A stretch of DNA of 21,966 nt from an uncultured Clostridia bacterium (GCA_947589145.1 CANQCB010000013.1:1-21966); one strand, 5' to 3'. Shown: positions 7,737-15,239, numbered from the stretch's first letter. Made by a program: numbers and translations. The notes: a model not told the origin generated them from the letters alone.

Positions 7737-8177
7737 TTATTCCTTGTCTGCGGCTTCTGCCTTCGACTTTCTTGCGGTTTTCTTTACGGGTGCGGTCGTT
7801 TCGCCGTCCTCGCTCTTCGCCTTTCTTGCGGGCTTTTTCTCTTTCTTCGCTTTTCCCGCTTTGTCGAGAGACGCGCCGCAATGCTTGCATACTCTGGTCT
7901 TTTTTCCGTCTGCAATGACGTGTCCCACTCTCGTCGGCTTTCCGCAATCGGGGCAAACTATCTGCACGTTGGAAACGTGAATGTTGCCCGGTTCTTTTTG
8001 AATTCCGCCCGGGGTCTGCGCGTTGCGGGGCTTGACGTGCTTGGTTATGATGTTTATACCCTCGACAACGACGGTCTCGTTCTTGGGCGACGCGGATATG
8101 ACCGTGCCTTTCTTGCCCTTATCCTTGCCTGCGAGGACGATTACGTGATCGCCTTTCTTTACGTTCAAACTGTTCAC
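7737..8177 (-). CDS. rplX: 50S ribosomal protein L24 with C-terminal Lys/Ala tail
   Basis: L24 starts large-subunit assembly and sits beside the peptide exit tunnel. Residues 1-105 are a normal bacterial L24: the KOW motif VKKGDHVIVLAGKDKGKKG at 6-24, then a zinc-ribbon-like section with Cys75, Cys78, Cys97 and Cys100. Residues 106-146 are an extra low-complexity tail of lysine, alanine and glutamate. The usual length is about 103-105, so the tail adds about 40 residues. It is encoded in frame with no stop or frameshift and ends 36 bases before the L5 start. The tail's function is unknown. Confidence 0.95.
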   Translation of the reverse strand: MNSLNVKKGDHVIVLAGKDKGKKGTVISASPKNETVVVEGINIITKHVKPRNAQTPGGIQKEPGNIHVSNVQIVCPDCGKPTRVGHVIADGKKTRVCKHCGASLDKAGKAKKEKKPARKAKSEDGETTAPVKKTARKSKAEAADKE

Positions 8178-8190
8178 TTCCGTCCTCCTC

Positions 8191-8559
8191 TTAATATACC
8201 TCGGGAGCGAGCGAGATTATTTTCATATAATCCTTTTCGCGAAGTTCCCTTGCAATGGGTCCGAAGATACGAGATCCTCTGGGCTGCTTCTGGTTGTCGA
8301 TTATGACTGCCGCGTTATCGTCGAACCTGATATGGCTTCCGTCGGGGCGCGTAATGCCCTTGTGACTGCGGACGATAACCGCCTTGACTACGTCGCCTTT
8401 CTTGACGGCGCCGCCCGGCGTTGCGGACTTGACCGACGCTACGATAACATCGCCGATGTTACCGCTGCGTCTGAAGGAGCCGCCGAGGACGCGTATGCAC
8501 ATTATTTCTTTTGCGCCGCTGTTGTCGGCTACTTTCAAATATGTCTGCGGTTGAATCAT
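8191..8559 (-). CDS. rplN: 50S ribosomal protein L14
   Basis: L14 forms intersubunit bridges with 16S rRNA and is the docking point of the silencing factor RsfS in bacteria. The 122-residue product has the exact family length and begins MIQPQTYLKVADNSGAKE. The signature GGAVKKGDVVKAVIVRSHKG and the ending REKDYMKIISLAPEVY are present. It lies between rpsQ and rplX. Confidence 0.98.
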   Translation of the reverse strand: MIQPQTYLKVADNSGAKEIMCIRVLGGSFRRSGNIGDVIVASVKSATPGGAVKKGDVVKAVIVRSHKGITRPDGSHIRFDDNAAVIIDNQKQPRGSRIFGPIARELREKDYMKIISLAPEVY

Positions 8560-8570
8560 GGCTTAACTCC

Positions 8571-8834
8571 TTACTTTGCTTTCTCCACGATACGAACGAG
8601 ACGGAAGTACTTATCTTTGGAAAGAGGTCTTGTCTCCTCTATTTCCACGGTATCGCCCACGCCTGCTTCGTTGTTTTCGTCGTGAACCTTATACTTCTTG
8701 GTCTTGTTCATCGTCTTTTTGTATATGGGGTGCTTTACTTTGTCGCGAACGGCAACTACGACGGTCTTTTCCATCTTGTCGCTGACGACTACTCCCACCC
8801 TGACTTTGCGTTCGTTTCTGACTGTTGCTTCCAT
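8571..8834 (-). CDS. rpsQ: 30S ribosomal protein S17
   Basis: S17 is an OB-fold protein and an early binder of the 16S rRNA 5' domain. The 87-residue product contains VGVVVSDKMEKTVVVAV at 13-29, then KHPIYKKTMNKTKKYKVHDE, and the conserved GDTVEIEETRPLSKDKYFRL. It follows rpmC by 11 bases in the S10 operon order. Confidence 0.98.
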   Translation of the reverse strand: MEATVRNERKVRVGVVVSDKMEKTVVVAVRDKVKHPIYKKTMNKTKKYKVHDENNEAGVGDTVEIEETRPLSKDKYFRLVRIVEKAK

Positions 8835-8845
8835 TGCTTTTCTCC

Positions 8846-9043
8846 TTACGCCTGCTTAGCTTTGCGCTCGCCGATCACGGTCTTGATGCGCGCGATATCG
8901 CGTTTGGTGTTTTTGAGCTGCATGGGGTTGGTCAACTGATGAGTAGCATGACTGAAACGCAGGTTGAACAGTTCCGCTTTGAGCTCGACCAACTTTGCTT
9001 CGAGTTCGGCGTCCGTCATTTCGTGTACTTGCTTACCTGTCAT
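8846..9043 (-). CDS. rpmC: 50S ribosomal protein L29
   Basis: L29 is a two-helix protein near the tunnel exit; together with L23 it forms the docking site for trigger factor and SRP. The product is 65 residues with ELEAKLVELKAELFNLRFSH and the C-terminal helix LKNTKRDIARIKTVIGER. Its ATG overlaps the rplP stop as ATGA, indicating translational coupling. Confidence 0.97.
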   Translation of the reverse strand: MTGKQVHEMTDAELEAKLVELKAELFNLRFSHATHQLTNPMQLKNTKRDIARIKTVIGERKAKQA

Positions 9044-9486
9044 TTTGCTTCAACCTCCTCTTTCACTCCCGTCAACTGCTCGCCTTTGCGAAGGAACTTG
9101 CACTTTACGGGGAGTTTATGGGACGCGAGTCTGAGCGCTTCTTTGGCCACGTCTTCCGAGACGCCGGCTATTTCGAACATAACCCTGCCCGGTTTTACCA
9201 CCGCCACCCAGAACTCGGGAGAACCTTTACCTGAACCCATTCGGGTGTCGGCAGGCTTCTTTGTAACGGGCTTGTGAGGGAATATGTCGATCCACACCTG
9301 TCCGCCACGCTTGATATATCTCGTCATCGCTATACGGGCCGCCTCTATCTGACGGGAGGTTATCCAACCGCATTCCGTTGCCGCGAGACCGAACTCGCCG
9401 TATGCGACCTTATTGCCTCTCAAAGCCTCGCCGCGCATTCTGCCGCGATGAACTCTTCTTCTCTTTACTCTTTTAGGCATCAACAT
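9040..9486 (-). CDS. rplP: 50S ribosomal protein L16
   Basis: L16 lies close to the peptidyl transferase centre and the A-site tRNA. The 148-residue product begins MLMPKRVKRRRVHRG, the common Firmicutes start. It carries the family segments AMTRYIKRGGQVWIDIFPHKP and TRMGSGKGSPEFWVAVVKPG. Two in-frame ATGs (9486 and 9480) both lie within the end of rpsC. The first is chosen by similarity to known L16 starts and gives a 14-base overlap. The C-terminus is a few residues longer and acidic. Confidence 0.96.
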   Translation of the reverse strand: MLMPKRVKRRRVHRGRMRGEALRGNKVAYGEFGLAATECGWITSRQIEAARIAMTRYIKRGGQVWIDIFPHKPVTKKPADTRMGSGKGSPEFWVAVVKPGRVMFEIAGVSEDVAKEALRLASHKLPVKCKFLRKGEQLTGVKEEVEAK

Positions 9487-10150
9487 TGTCGTTTCCTCCT
9501 TTCTCGGGCTTATTGGCCTTGGAAAGTACCTCGCCTTTGTAAATCCATACCTTGACGCCGATCACGCCGAAAGTCGTATGTGCCTCGGCAAAACCGTAGT
9601 CGATGTCCGCTCTGAGCGTTTGAAGAGGAATGGAACCGTCGTGATAATGCTCGCTGCGCGCTATCTCCGCGCCGTCAAGTCTGCCGCTTACCATAACCTT
9701 CACGCCTTTCGCGCCGCTGCGCATTACGTTTCCCATGGCTTTCTTCATGGTGCGGCGGAAAGATTCGCGCTTTTCGAGACGGAATGCGATACTCTCCGCA
9801 ACGAGCGTCGCGTCGAGATCTATCTTCTTTACTTCGTGAATGTTTATTCTGACGTCGGCAAGACCGGTGAGCTTTTTAAGCTCCGTTCTGATTTGCTCTA
9901 CGCCGGCGCCCTTCGTTCCGATGAGCATTCCCGTCTTACCCGTGTGGATATTGACGGCAACCTTGTTCTGACTGCGCTCGATAACCACCTTGGAAATGCT
10001 GTAAGAATAGTACTTCTTCTTGATGAATGTACGAATATCATAGTCCTGTTTGAGAGTTTTGGCAAAATCTTTCTTGCCGGCGTACCATTGAGCGTTCCAG
10101 CCGTCGATAACGCCTACTCTGAGTGCGTGGGGATTGACTTTCTGTCCCAT
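9473..10150 (-). CDS. rpsC: 30S ribosomal protein S3
   Basis: S3 forms part of the mRNA entry site and has helicase-assisting residues at the tunnel. The 225-residue product begins MGQKVNPHALRVG. Its type II KH domain has the GTKG loop at about residues 78-81 (GMLIGTKGAGVEQIR), and the C-terminal domain has the LRADIDYGFAEAHTTFGVIG signature and VWIYKGE. It starts three bases after rplV ends and overlaps rplP. Confidence 0.98.
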   Translation of the reverse strand: MGQKVNPHALRVGVIDGWNAQWYAGKKDFAKTLKQDYDIRTFIKKKYYSYSISKVVIERSQNKVAVNIHTGKTGMLIGTKGAGVEQIRTELKKLTGLADVRINIHEVKKIDLDATLVAESIAFRLEKRESFRRTMKKAMGNVMRSGAKGVKVMVSGRLDGAEIARSEHYHDGSIPLQTLRADIDYGFAEAHTTFGVIGVKVWIYKGEVLSKANKPEKGGNDNVDA

Positions 10151-10153
10151 AAA

Positions 10154-10546
10154 TTATGCCTCCTCCTTTTTGTCGAGCACTACGGTAAGGTGACTCGTGC
10201 GCTTCATTATGGAATGCGCTCTGCCTTTGGATACGGGCTGATATCTCTTGTAGATAGGACCTGCGTCCGCCTTGATCTCCGCAACGAATAACTCGTCTTT
10301 CGTCAAACCCTGACCGTTCTCGGCATTCGCCGCCGCGCTGTTGATGACTTTGATAAGGGGCTCGGACGCCGCTTTGGGAGTGTTTTCGAGGATCGCAAGC
10401 GCCTCGATGACCGACTTGCCGCGAATTGCGTCCATTACCACGCGCGCCTTGGAAGGTGAAATTCTGATGTATTTCGCAGTGGCGGAAGGACGCGTTTCCT
10501 TGTTCTCCTCTCTCTGCTTGGCTTTTTCTCTCATTCTCTTTGCCAT
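10154..10546 (-). CDS. rplV: 50S ribosomal protein L22 with basic N-terminal extension
   Basis: L22 spans the 50S subunit, and its hairpin lines the peptide exit tunnel, a site of macrolide resistance changes. The core starts at about residue 22 (ATAKYIRISPSKARVVMDAI) and ends with SHLTVVLDKK. The tunnel loop YKRYQPVSKGRAHSIMKRTSH is intact. Most bacterial L22 proteins are about 110-115 residues. This one has 130 because of roughly 20 extra charged residues at the N-terminus. An AAGGAG site seven bases before the ATG at 10546 supports that start. Confidence 0.95.
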   Translation of the reverse strand: MAKRMREKAKQREENKETRPSATAKYIRISPSKARVVMDAIRGKSVIEALAILENTPKAASEPLIKVINSAAANAENGQGLTKDELFVAEIKADAGPIYKRYQPVSKGRAHSIMKRTSHLTVVLDKKEEA

Positions 10547-10557
10547 GGCGTTTCTCC

Positions 10558-10836
10558 TTATCTGCCCTTGGCGGTCTTGTCGCCGCCGTGACCGCGGAAA
10601 GTGCGGGTGGGCGCAAATTCTCCGAGTTTATGCCCTACCATTTCTTCGGTGCAGTATACGGGAACGTGCTTGCGTCCGTCGTGTACGGCTATGGTAAAGT
10701 CGATGAACTCGGGCATTATCGTCGAACTTCTCGACCAGGTCTTGACGACCTTCTTCTCGTTGTTATTTATCATGGTCTGTATCTTATTGTAGAGTTTCTT
10801 ATCCACATAAGGACCTTTTTTAACGCTTCTTGACAT
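10558..10836 (-). CDS. rpsS: 30S ribosomal protein S19
   Basis: S19 is in the 30S head, pairs with S13 and touches the A-site tRNA. The 92-residue product begins MSRSVKKGPYVDKKL and has the signature FIDFTIAVHDGRKHVPVY and HKLGEFAPTRTFRGH. Length is normal. It lies 12 bases after rplB and 11 before rplV. Confidence 0.98.
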   Translation of the reverse strand: MSRSVKKGPYVDKKLYNKIQTMINNNEKKVVKTWSRSSTIMPEFIDFTIAVHDGRKHVPVYCTEEMVGHKLGEFAPTRTFRGHGGDKTAKGR

Positions 10837-10848
10837 CTGCTATCTCCC

Positions 10849-11673
10849 TTAATTGACTCTCTTAACGATGAACTTGTCGGACTTGCGCTTCTTTCTCGTC
10901 TTGTAACCGAGAGTAGGTTTGCCCCAAGGCGTAACGGGCGTAGGTCTGCCTATCGGAGACTTGCCCTCGCCGCCGCCGTGAGGGTGGTCGTTCGGGTTCA
11001 TGACAACGCCGCGGACTTCCGGACGTCTGCCCATGTGACGCTTTCTGCCCGCTTTGCCGAGGCTGACGAGTTCGTGGTCAAGGTTGCCCACCTGACCGAC
11101 CGTCGCCTTGCAACGAGCGAGTATATATCTCATTTCGCCGCTGGGGAGACGGAGCGTTGCGTACTTGCCTTCCTTAGCCATAAGCTGAGCCGCCGCGCCC
11201 GCGGTCTTTGCGATCTGACCGCCTTTGCCGGGCTGCATTTCGATATTGTGTACGAGCGTACCTACGGGGATCTCCGAAAGAGGAAGCGCGTTGCCCGCCT
11301 TTATGTCCGCTTTCGGACCGCTTATTACGGTGTCGCCGACGTTGAGTCCCAAAGGCGCGAGAATGTATCTCTTTTCGCCGTCCGCATAGTTAAGGAGCGC
11401 GATATATGCCGTTCTGTTGGGGTCGTATTCGATCGCGGCAACCTTTGCCGGAATATCGTCCTTATTTCTCTTGAAATCGATTATACGATATTTGGTCTTG
11501 TTTCCGCCGCCGTGCTGACGAACGGTTATGCGACCGTAGTTATTCCTGCCTGCCGTGTGTCTGATTGCAACGAGCAAAGATTTCTCGGGCTTCGACTTCG
11601 TTACTTCTTCGAACGAAGAAACGGTTTTGAATCTCGTGCCCGGAGTAATCGGCTTAAATCTCTTTATTGCCAT
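10849..11673 (-). CDS. rplB: 50S ribosomal protein L2
   Basis: L2 is one of the most conserved ribosomal proteins and is needed for subunit association and peptidyl transferase activity. The 274-residue product starts MAIKRFKPITPGTRFKT. It carries the RNA-binding core with HTAGRNNYGRITVRQHGGG and the C-terminal loop VVMNPNDHPHGGGEGKSPIG, which contains the histidine studied in the catalytic-centre region. Length is normal. Confidence 0.98.
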   Translation of the reverse strand: MAIKRFKPITPGTRFKTVSSFEEVTKSKPEKSLLVAIRHTAGRNNYGRITVRQHGGGNKTKYRIIDFKRNKDDIPAKVAAIEYDPNRTAYIALLNYADGEKRYILAPLGLNVGDTVISGPKADIKAGNALPLSEIPVGTLVHNIEMQPGKGGQIAKTAGAAAQLMAKEGKYATLRLPSGEMRYILARCKATVGQVGNLDHELVSLGKAGRKRHMGRRPEVRGVVMNPNDHPHGGGEGKSPIGRPTPVTPWGKPTLGYKTRKKRKSDKFIVKRVN

Positions 11674-11684
11674 TTTGTTTCTCC

Positions 11685-11975
11685 TTAACCTAAGCTGTCA
11701 AAGAACGGAATGGTCTTTGATTTCTCGGTGAGTTGAACGTAAGCCTTTTTACGAGCCGCCGTGTAACCGACCGATCCGCGCTCTCTTTTGAGCTTTCCGC
11801 GGACGTTTACGATGTTGACTTTCTCGACTTCCACTTCGAAAATCCTTTCGACTGCCGATTTAACGTCCGTTTTCGTTGCGTCTACGTTGACGTAGAAGCA
11901 ATATTTCTTATTGGGGATATTTTGGTAAGCCTTTTCCGTAAGGACGGGCTTTATTATAACGTCGTATGCGTTCAT
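11685..11975 (-). CDS. rplW: 50S ribosomal protein L23
   Basis: L23 sits at the tunnel exit and recruits trigger factor and SRP. The 96-residue product begins MNAYDVIIKPVLTEKAY and has YCFYVNVDATKTDVKSAVER, VEVEKVNIVNVRGKLKR and the terminal AYVQLTEKSKTIPFFDSLG. Its ATG shares one base with the rplD stop codon (TAATG), so translation is coupled. Confidence 0.97.
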   Translation of the reverse strand: MNAYDVIIKPVLTEKAYQNIPNKKYCFYVNVDATKTDVKSAVERIFEVEVEKVNIVNVRGKLKRERGSVGYTAARKKAYVQLTEKSKTIPFFDSLG

Positions 11976-12595
11976 TATTTATACGCCTCCTCGATCTGCT
12001 TGGCCGCCGCCTTGGTAAGAACGACGTCGGTGTAGTTCATAAGGTCGAGCACGCTGACGAGTTCCGCCTTGATCGTCTCTATTTTTTCGAGGTTGTTTGC
12101 GGCGCGCACTACGAGTTCGTCGCCCTCGGTAAGAACGAAAAGAGTTCTCTTGTCGAGTTTGAGCGCGGAAACGACAGCCGCCATTTCCTTCGTCTTGCCG
12201 TTTACTTTGATCTCCTCTACGACTTTGAGCTGATCGTCGGCTACTTTCGAGCTTATCGCGCTTCTGAAAGCGGCTTCCTTCATTCTCTTATTGATCTTTT
12301 GAGAGAAGTCGCGGGGCTTCGGAGCGAATACCACGCCGCCGTGTTTCCATTGAGGCGCGCGATTCGATCCCTGACGGGCGTTACCCGTTCCCTTCTGTCT
12401 CCAAGGCTTCCTGCCGCCTCCCGCTACTTCCGTGCGAGTGAGAGTGCTCTTCGTTCCCTGTCTTTTGTTGGCAAGTTGCGCGACGACTACCTGATGGATC
12501 AGAGCGACGTTTCTCTCCGCTCCGAACACAACGTCGTCAAGATCGATGTTGCCTGCTTCTTCGCCTGTCTGCTTATATACTTTAACGCTGGGCAT
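11975..12595 (-). CDS. rplD: 50S ribosomal protein L4
   Basis: L4 binds 23S rRNA; its long loop reaches the exit tunnel. In gamma-proteobacteria L4 also represses the S10 operon through its leader, but that control is not general in Firmicutes. The 206-residue product has the extended loop with EVAGGGRKPWRQKGTGNARQ followed by GSNRAPQWKHGGVVF (about residues 62-96), and the usual Rossmann-like C-terminal half ending LMNYTDVVLTKAAAKQIEE. Confidence 0.97.
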   Translation of the reverse strand: MPSVKVYKQTGEEAGNIDLDDVVFGAERNVALIHQVVVAQLANKRQGTKSTLTRTEVAGGGRKPWRQKGTGNARQGSNRAPQWKHGGVVFAPKPRDFSQKINKRMKEAAFRSAISSKVADDQLKVVEEIKVNGKTKEMAAVVSALKLDKRTLFVLTEGDELVVRAANNLEKIETIKAELVSVLDLMNYTDVVLTKAAAKQIEEAYK

Positions 12596-12610
12596 TTATC
12601 CGTCCTCCTC

Positions 12611-13240
12611 TCACTTCTTCACGGTCGACTTGACCGTAAGAAGAGAACCTCTCGGTCCGGGCACCGCTCCGCGTATAAGAATTACGTCGCGCGCGGCGTC
12701 GACTTTGACTATTTCGAGGTTCTGTATCGTAACCTGTTCGTGACCGTAACGGCCGGGGCTCTTTAATCCCTTTATCTTCTTGGAGGGAGTGGAGTTCGCA
12801 CCCGTCGAACCTACTTCTCTGTGCACGGGGCCTACGCCGTGGGTCATCTTCAATCTGTGGTGATTCCAACGCTTGATAGTGCCGCTGAAACCGTGACCCT
12901 TCGTGATGCCGGTTACGTCCACCATGTCGCCTGCCGCGAATTCGTCGCACTTGATCTCCGCGCCGATCTCATAATCGGTCTTGTCAAGTTTGAGTTCGCG
13001 AAGATAACGCTTGGGCGAGCAGTTTGCTTTCTTGAACTGCCCCATGTCGGGCTTTGTTACCTTTCTCTTTTCGATGTCTTCGAACGCAACCTTGACCGCG
13101 CCGTATCCGTCTTTCTCCGCCGTCTTTATCTGGACGACGGTTACGGGTCCGGCTTTGACTACCGTTACGGGAACGGCCTCTCCCTTCGCGGAGAAGATCT
13201 GCGTCATACCGACTTTTTTGCCTAAAATCGCTTTTTCCAT
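12611..13240 (-). CDS. rplC: 50S ribosomal protein L3
   Basis: L3 initiates 50S assembly, and its central loop approaches the peptidyl transferase centre. The 209-residue product begins MEKAILGKKVGMTQIF and contains the signature GITKGHGFSGTIKRWNHHR followed by HREVGSTGANSTPSKK, and the terminal half with RGAVPGPRGSLLTVK. Length is normal. It follows rpsJ by 19 bases. Confidence 0.98.
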   Translation of the reverse strand: MEKAILGKKVGMTQIFSAKGEAVPVTVVKAGPVTVVQIKTAEKDGYGAVKVAFEDIEKRKVTKPDMGQFKKANCSPKRYLRELKLDKTDYEIGAEIKCDEFAAGDMVDVTGITKGHGFSGTIKRWNHHRLKMTHGVGPVHREVGSTGANSTPSKKIKGLKSPGRYGHEQVTIQNLEIVKVDAARDVILIRGAVPGPRGSLLTVKSTVKK

Positions 13241-13259
13241 TTCTTTGAGCCTTCCTTGC

Positions 13260-13568
13260 TTACAGTTTTATCTGGATATCCACGCCTGCGGGAAGATCCA
13301 GCTTCATAAGCGAGTCCACCGTTTTGCTCGACGGACTGTATATATCTATGAGTCGCTTGTGAGTCTTGATTTCGAATTGATCTCTCGAATCCTTATATTT
13401 GTGCACGGCACGAAGCACCGTGATGACTTCCCTGTCCGTGGGAAGAGGTACGGGCCCGCTTACCTTGGTTCCCGTCGCTTTGACGGTATCCACTATTCTT
13501 CCGGCGCTGCTGTCCAGAAGCTCGTGGTCGTAAGCCTTTAATTTGATTCGGATTTTCTGACTTGCCAT
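13260..13568 (-). CDS. rpsJ: 30S ribosomal protein S10 (first gene of the superoperon)
   Basis: S10 belongs to the 30S head and also acts in transcription antitermination as NusE, partner of NusB. The 102-residue product begins MASQKIRIKLKAYDHELL and carries the signature SGPVPLPTDREVITVLRA and FEIKTHKRLIDI. A GGAGGA site precedes the ATG by about ten bases. It is the first gene after the long leader and the consensus promoter at 13829-13857, so it marks the 5' end of the ribosomal transcription unit. Confidence 0.98.
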   Translation of the reverse strand: MASQKIRIKLKAYDHELLDSSAGRIVDTVKATGTKVSGPVPLPTDREVITVLRAVHKYKDSRDQFEIKTHKRLIDIYSPSSKTVDSLMKLDLPAGVDIQIKL

Positions 13569-13822
13569 TTTAATTGATTCCTCCGTTTTGACTTTTTAGA
13601 CAACCCTATCGTGCGTGTCTTTTTCTCGGCATTTGCTAAGGCGCTTTTTATCGCGCCTTACCGCCGACTGTTCGAGTCCGCATTTTCGGCTTGTCCGCGA
13701 ATCGGGATCGTTGCCCTTGCGCGTCCTTCGAAGTTCTCGCGCGTTTCCAAGTCCCGAGCGGCGCGTAACCTCCGAATTCTTTCGCTTTTCGCGTTAAAAA
13801 TTACCGCACGCTATTGTGCAGC
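13569..13822 (-). promoter_or_regulatory. Structured 5' leader of the S10 operon (class not recognised)
   Basis: About 250 bases lie between the predicted transcription start (near 13822) and the rpsJ start, and no gene is seen in them. The RNA should fold. At 13637-13660 there is a perfect 8-bp hairpin, TAAGGCGC/GCGCCTTA with an 8-base loop, extended by an outer CGGC/GCCG helix across an internal loop. Further 5' lie short GC helices, such as GCGCG/CGCGC and GGG/CCC around GGGCAACGATCCC. No U-tract follows the main hairpin, so it is not a terminator. Such a leader suggests feedback control by a ribosomal protein, but I cannot match it to a known leader family. Confidence 0.5.
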
Positions 13823-13828
13823 CTAATT

Positions 13829-13857
13829 ATTATATTCGTTCGGGCAATAAGTGTCAA
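13829..13857 (-). promoter_or_regulatory. Consensus sigma-A promoter of the S10 superoperon
   Basis: On the minus strand the -35 TTGACA (13852-13857) and -10 TATAAT (13829-13834) are both perfect and separated by exactly 17 bases. The 35 bases upstream are almost pure A/T tracts (13861-13895), resembling an UP element. This fits a very strong housekeeping promoter for ribosomal genes. Confidence 0.92.
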
Positions 13858-13942
13858 GCAAAATTTCATAAATTTTTTCAAAAAATTTTCATATTTTGTC
13901 CGAAATTATCCCGATTTTTGTCTTTTTCCGTTTGAAGTACTT

Positions 13943-14707
13943 TTATCGGGCGACGCGCTTGAATAAAAGTTCGAGCGGCATGTACAGCGCGCACACGGAA
14001 ACTATGGCGCAGGCGGTTTGCGACAGCATGGAGGTAAAGGACGTGTAGAAATAAGCGAGGGCGACTTCGGGAGTATAGCGCAGCATGAGCGGCGATATTA
14101 CGTCGTCGAGAAGGGTGAAAAATATCGTGCAGACCGCCGCCGTCGTCGCGTAAAAAAGCAGCCGTATGGCAACGGCGACGTTTTTCCCCGATTTGCCGAT
14201 CGCGAAAAGTATGTCGAAAGCGACGAGAAGAGCGCACGACAGCCCGAATATGACCCAAAGCATAACGTTTACCGTGCCTTTGATCAGGCGGGATACCGTT
14301 ATTGCGTCGAAGAAGAACAGGAGCGCGCAGGCCGCCGCGATCGCCGCCGCAATAATATTGACGGAGACGAGCAGGCGCACGGAATATCTTTCGAACGCAG
14401 ACTGCTTTATATGCCCGAGCAGACCGAATATGCAGGCAAAAATCGGATAATAAACGAGATACAGCAGTACCACGTTGGGCATAAAACCGAAAATGAGACA
14501 GCGAAGCAGCGAAAACGACGCGGCGAGCATTACGCCGCGGCGAACGCCGAACACGCTCGAATAGCACGCCAAAACGAGCGTGACGAGTTCGACGCCCGCC
14601 ACGAAGGACAACACGAATTGCACGCCGATGAGAAGCGCGCACATTACGGCGGTATATGCTATTTCCCGCGCCGCGGAAAATACGGCGCGCTTTCCCGATT
14701 TATTCAC
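13943..14707 (-). CDS. ECF-transporter S-component-like membrane protein, probable corrinoid-related substrate
   Basis: This is a 254-residue, very hydrophobic protein with about seven to eight likely membrane segments (near 14-37, 39-56, 59-75, 78-98, 109-133, 146-170, 178-200, 215-245). The N-terminal section REIAYTAVMCALLIGVQFVL, the GVELVTLVLACYSSVFG turn and GFMPNVVLLYLVYYPIF resemble vitamin-binding S components of energy-coupling factor transporters. No ABC ATPase or EcfT gene is nearby, so it would need a shared module encoded elsewhere. The substrate is inferred only from the cobalamin riboswitch 5' of the unit. The start is a GTG with AGAGGT upstream. It may be more distant from known S components than this call implies. 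Confidence 0.7.
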   Translation of the reverse strand: MNKSGKRAVFSAAREIAYTAVMCALLIGVQFVLSFVAGVELVTLVLACYSSVFGVRRGVMLAASFSLLRCLIFGFMPNVVLLYLVYYPIFACIFGLLGHIKQSAFERYSVRLLVSVNIIAAAIAAACALLFFFDAITVSRLIKGTVNVMLWVIFGLSCALLVAFDILFAIGKSGKNVAVAIRLLFYATTAAVCTIFFTLLDDVISPLMLRYTPEVALAYFYTSFTSMLSQTACAIVSVCALYMPLELLFKRVAR

Positions 14708-14757
14708 CGTTTACCTCTGCGAAAAGCCTGCGATTTCTTATAATGATTTATTATAAT

Positions 14758-15222
14758 TCAATATGTCGAAAGTACGAGGGCGTATGTATAGCCGTCTATG
14801 CAAGGCAAAGAGGACACTCCGACCGACGCGCTGTTGAGCGTTTTGCCGTCGATCTCCACCGTTCCCCACGCCGCATTCGAATATACGAAATCGTCGCCTT
14901 CTATCGTTACGAGATCGGTGTATACGCCCCAGAACGAATTGCCGCTTGCCGCCTTCCCGTTTACTGACGAAATGAAAAACCCGTAGTCGCCGTTGCTCCC
15001 CTCGAAGGTCAGTTCGCCGTTATTTTTCAATACGTCCATATAATCTTTGAGCGAAGTGCTATCGGTAAGGTTCATAACCTCTTGACTCGCGGTGAACGCT
15101 ACGCTGTTCTCCGTCGTCTTTACGTTGCCGTCTTTGCCCGTTATCGGATCGCCGCATGCGGTAAAAGCCAATGCGGCAAGCACGGTGCAGGCAATCAAAA
15201 TGATCGTCGATAATTTTTTCAT
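14758..15222 (-). CDS. DUF4430-type surface lipoprotein, probable corrinoid-binding
   Basis: A 154-residue protein with a lipoprotein signal: MKKL, a hydrophobic stretch (residues 5-20), then LAFTACGD with Cys23 as the probable lipidation site, so it should sit on the outer face of the membrane. Phe at -3 is not the favourite lipobox residue. The mature part (about 50-154) matches the DUF4430 pattern: YGFFISSVNGK, SFWGVYTD at 96-103 and the C-terminal IDGYTYALVLS. DUF4430 is related to the C-terminal domain of animal transcobalamin-type proteins, which suits the upstream cobalamin riboswitch. An AAGGAG site precedes the ATG. The gene lies 50 bases before the membrane protein. Confidence 0.78.
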   Translation of the reverse strand: MKKLSTIILIACTVLAALAFTACGDPITGKDGNVKTTENSVAFTASQEVMNLTDSTSLKDYMDVLKNNGELTFEGSNGDYGFFISSVNGKAASGNSFWGVYTDLVTIEGDDFVYSNAAWGTVEIDGKTLNSASVGVSSLPCIDGYTYALVLSTY

Positions 15223-15239
15223 ATTTTTCTCCTTTTTAT

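Noticed and set aside
13637..13660. Perfect hairpin in the S10 leader as a terminator
   Set aside because: No U-tract follows on either strand; it is better read as a structural element of the leader.
13896..13942. Terminator after the ECF-like gene
   Set aside because: CCCGAT/ATCGGG can pair across a loop of about 29 bases, but no U-tract follows, so I do not call it; read-through into the S10 leader is possible.
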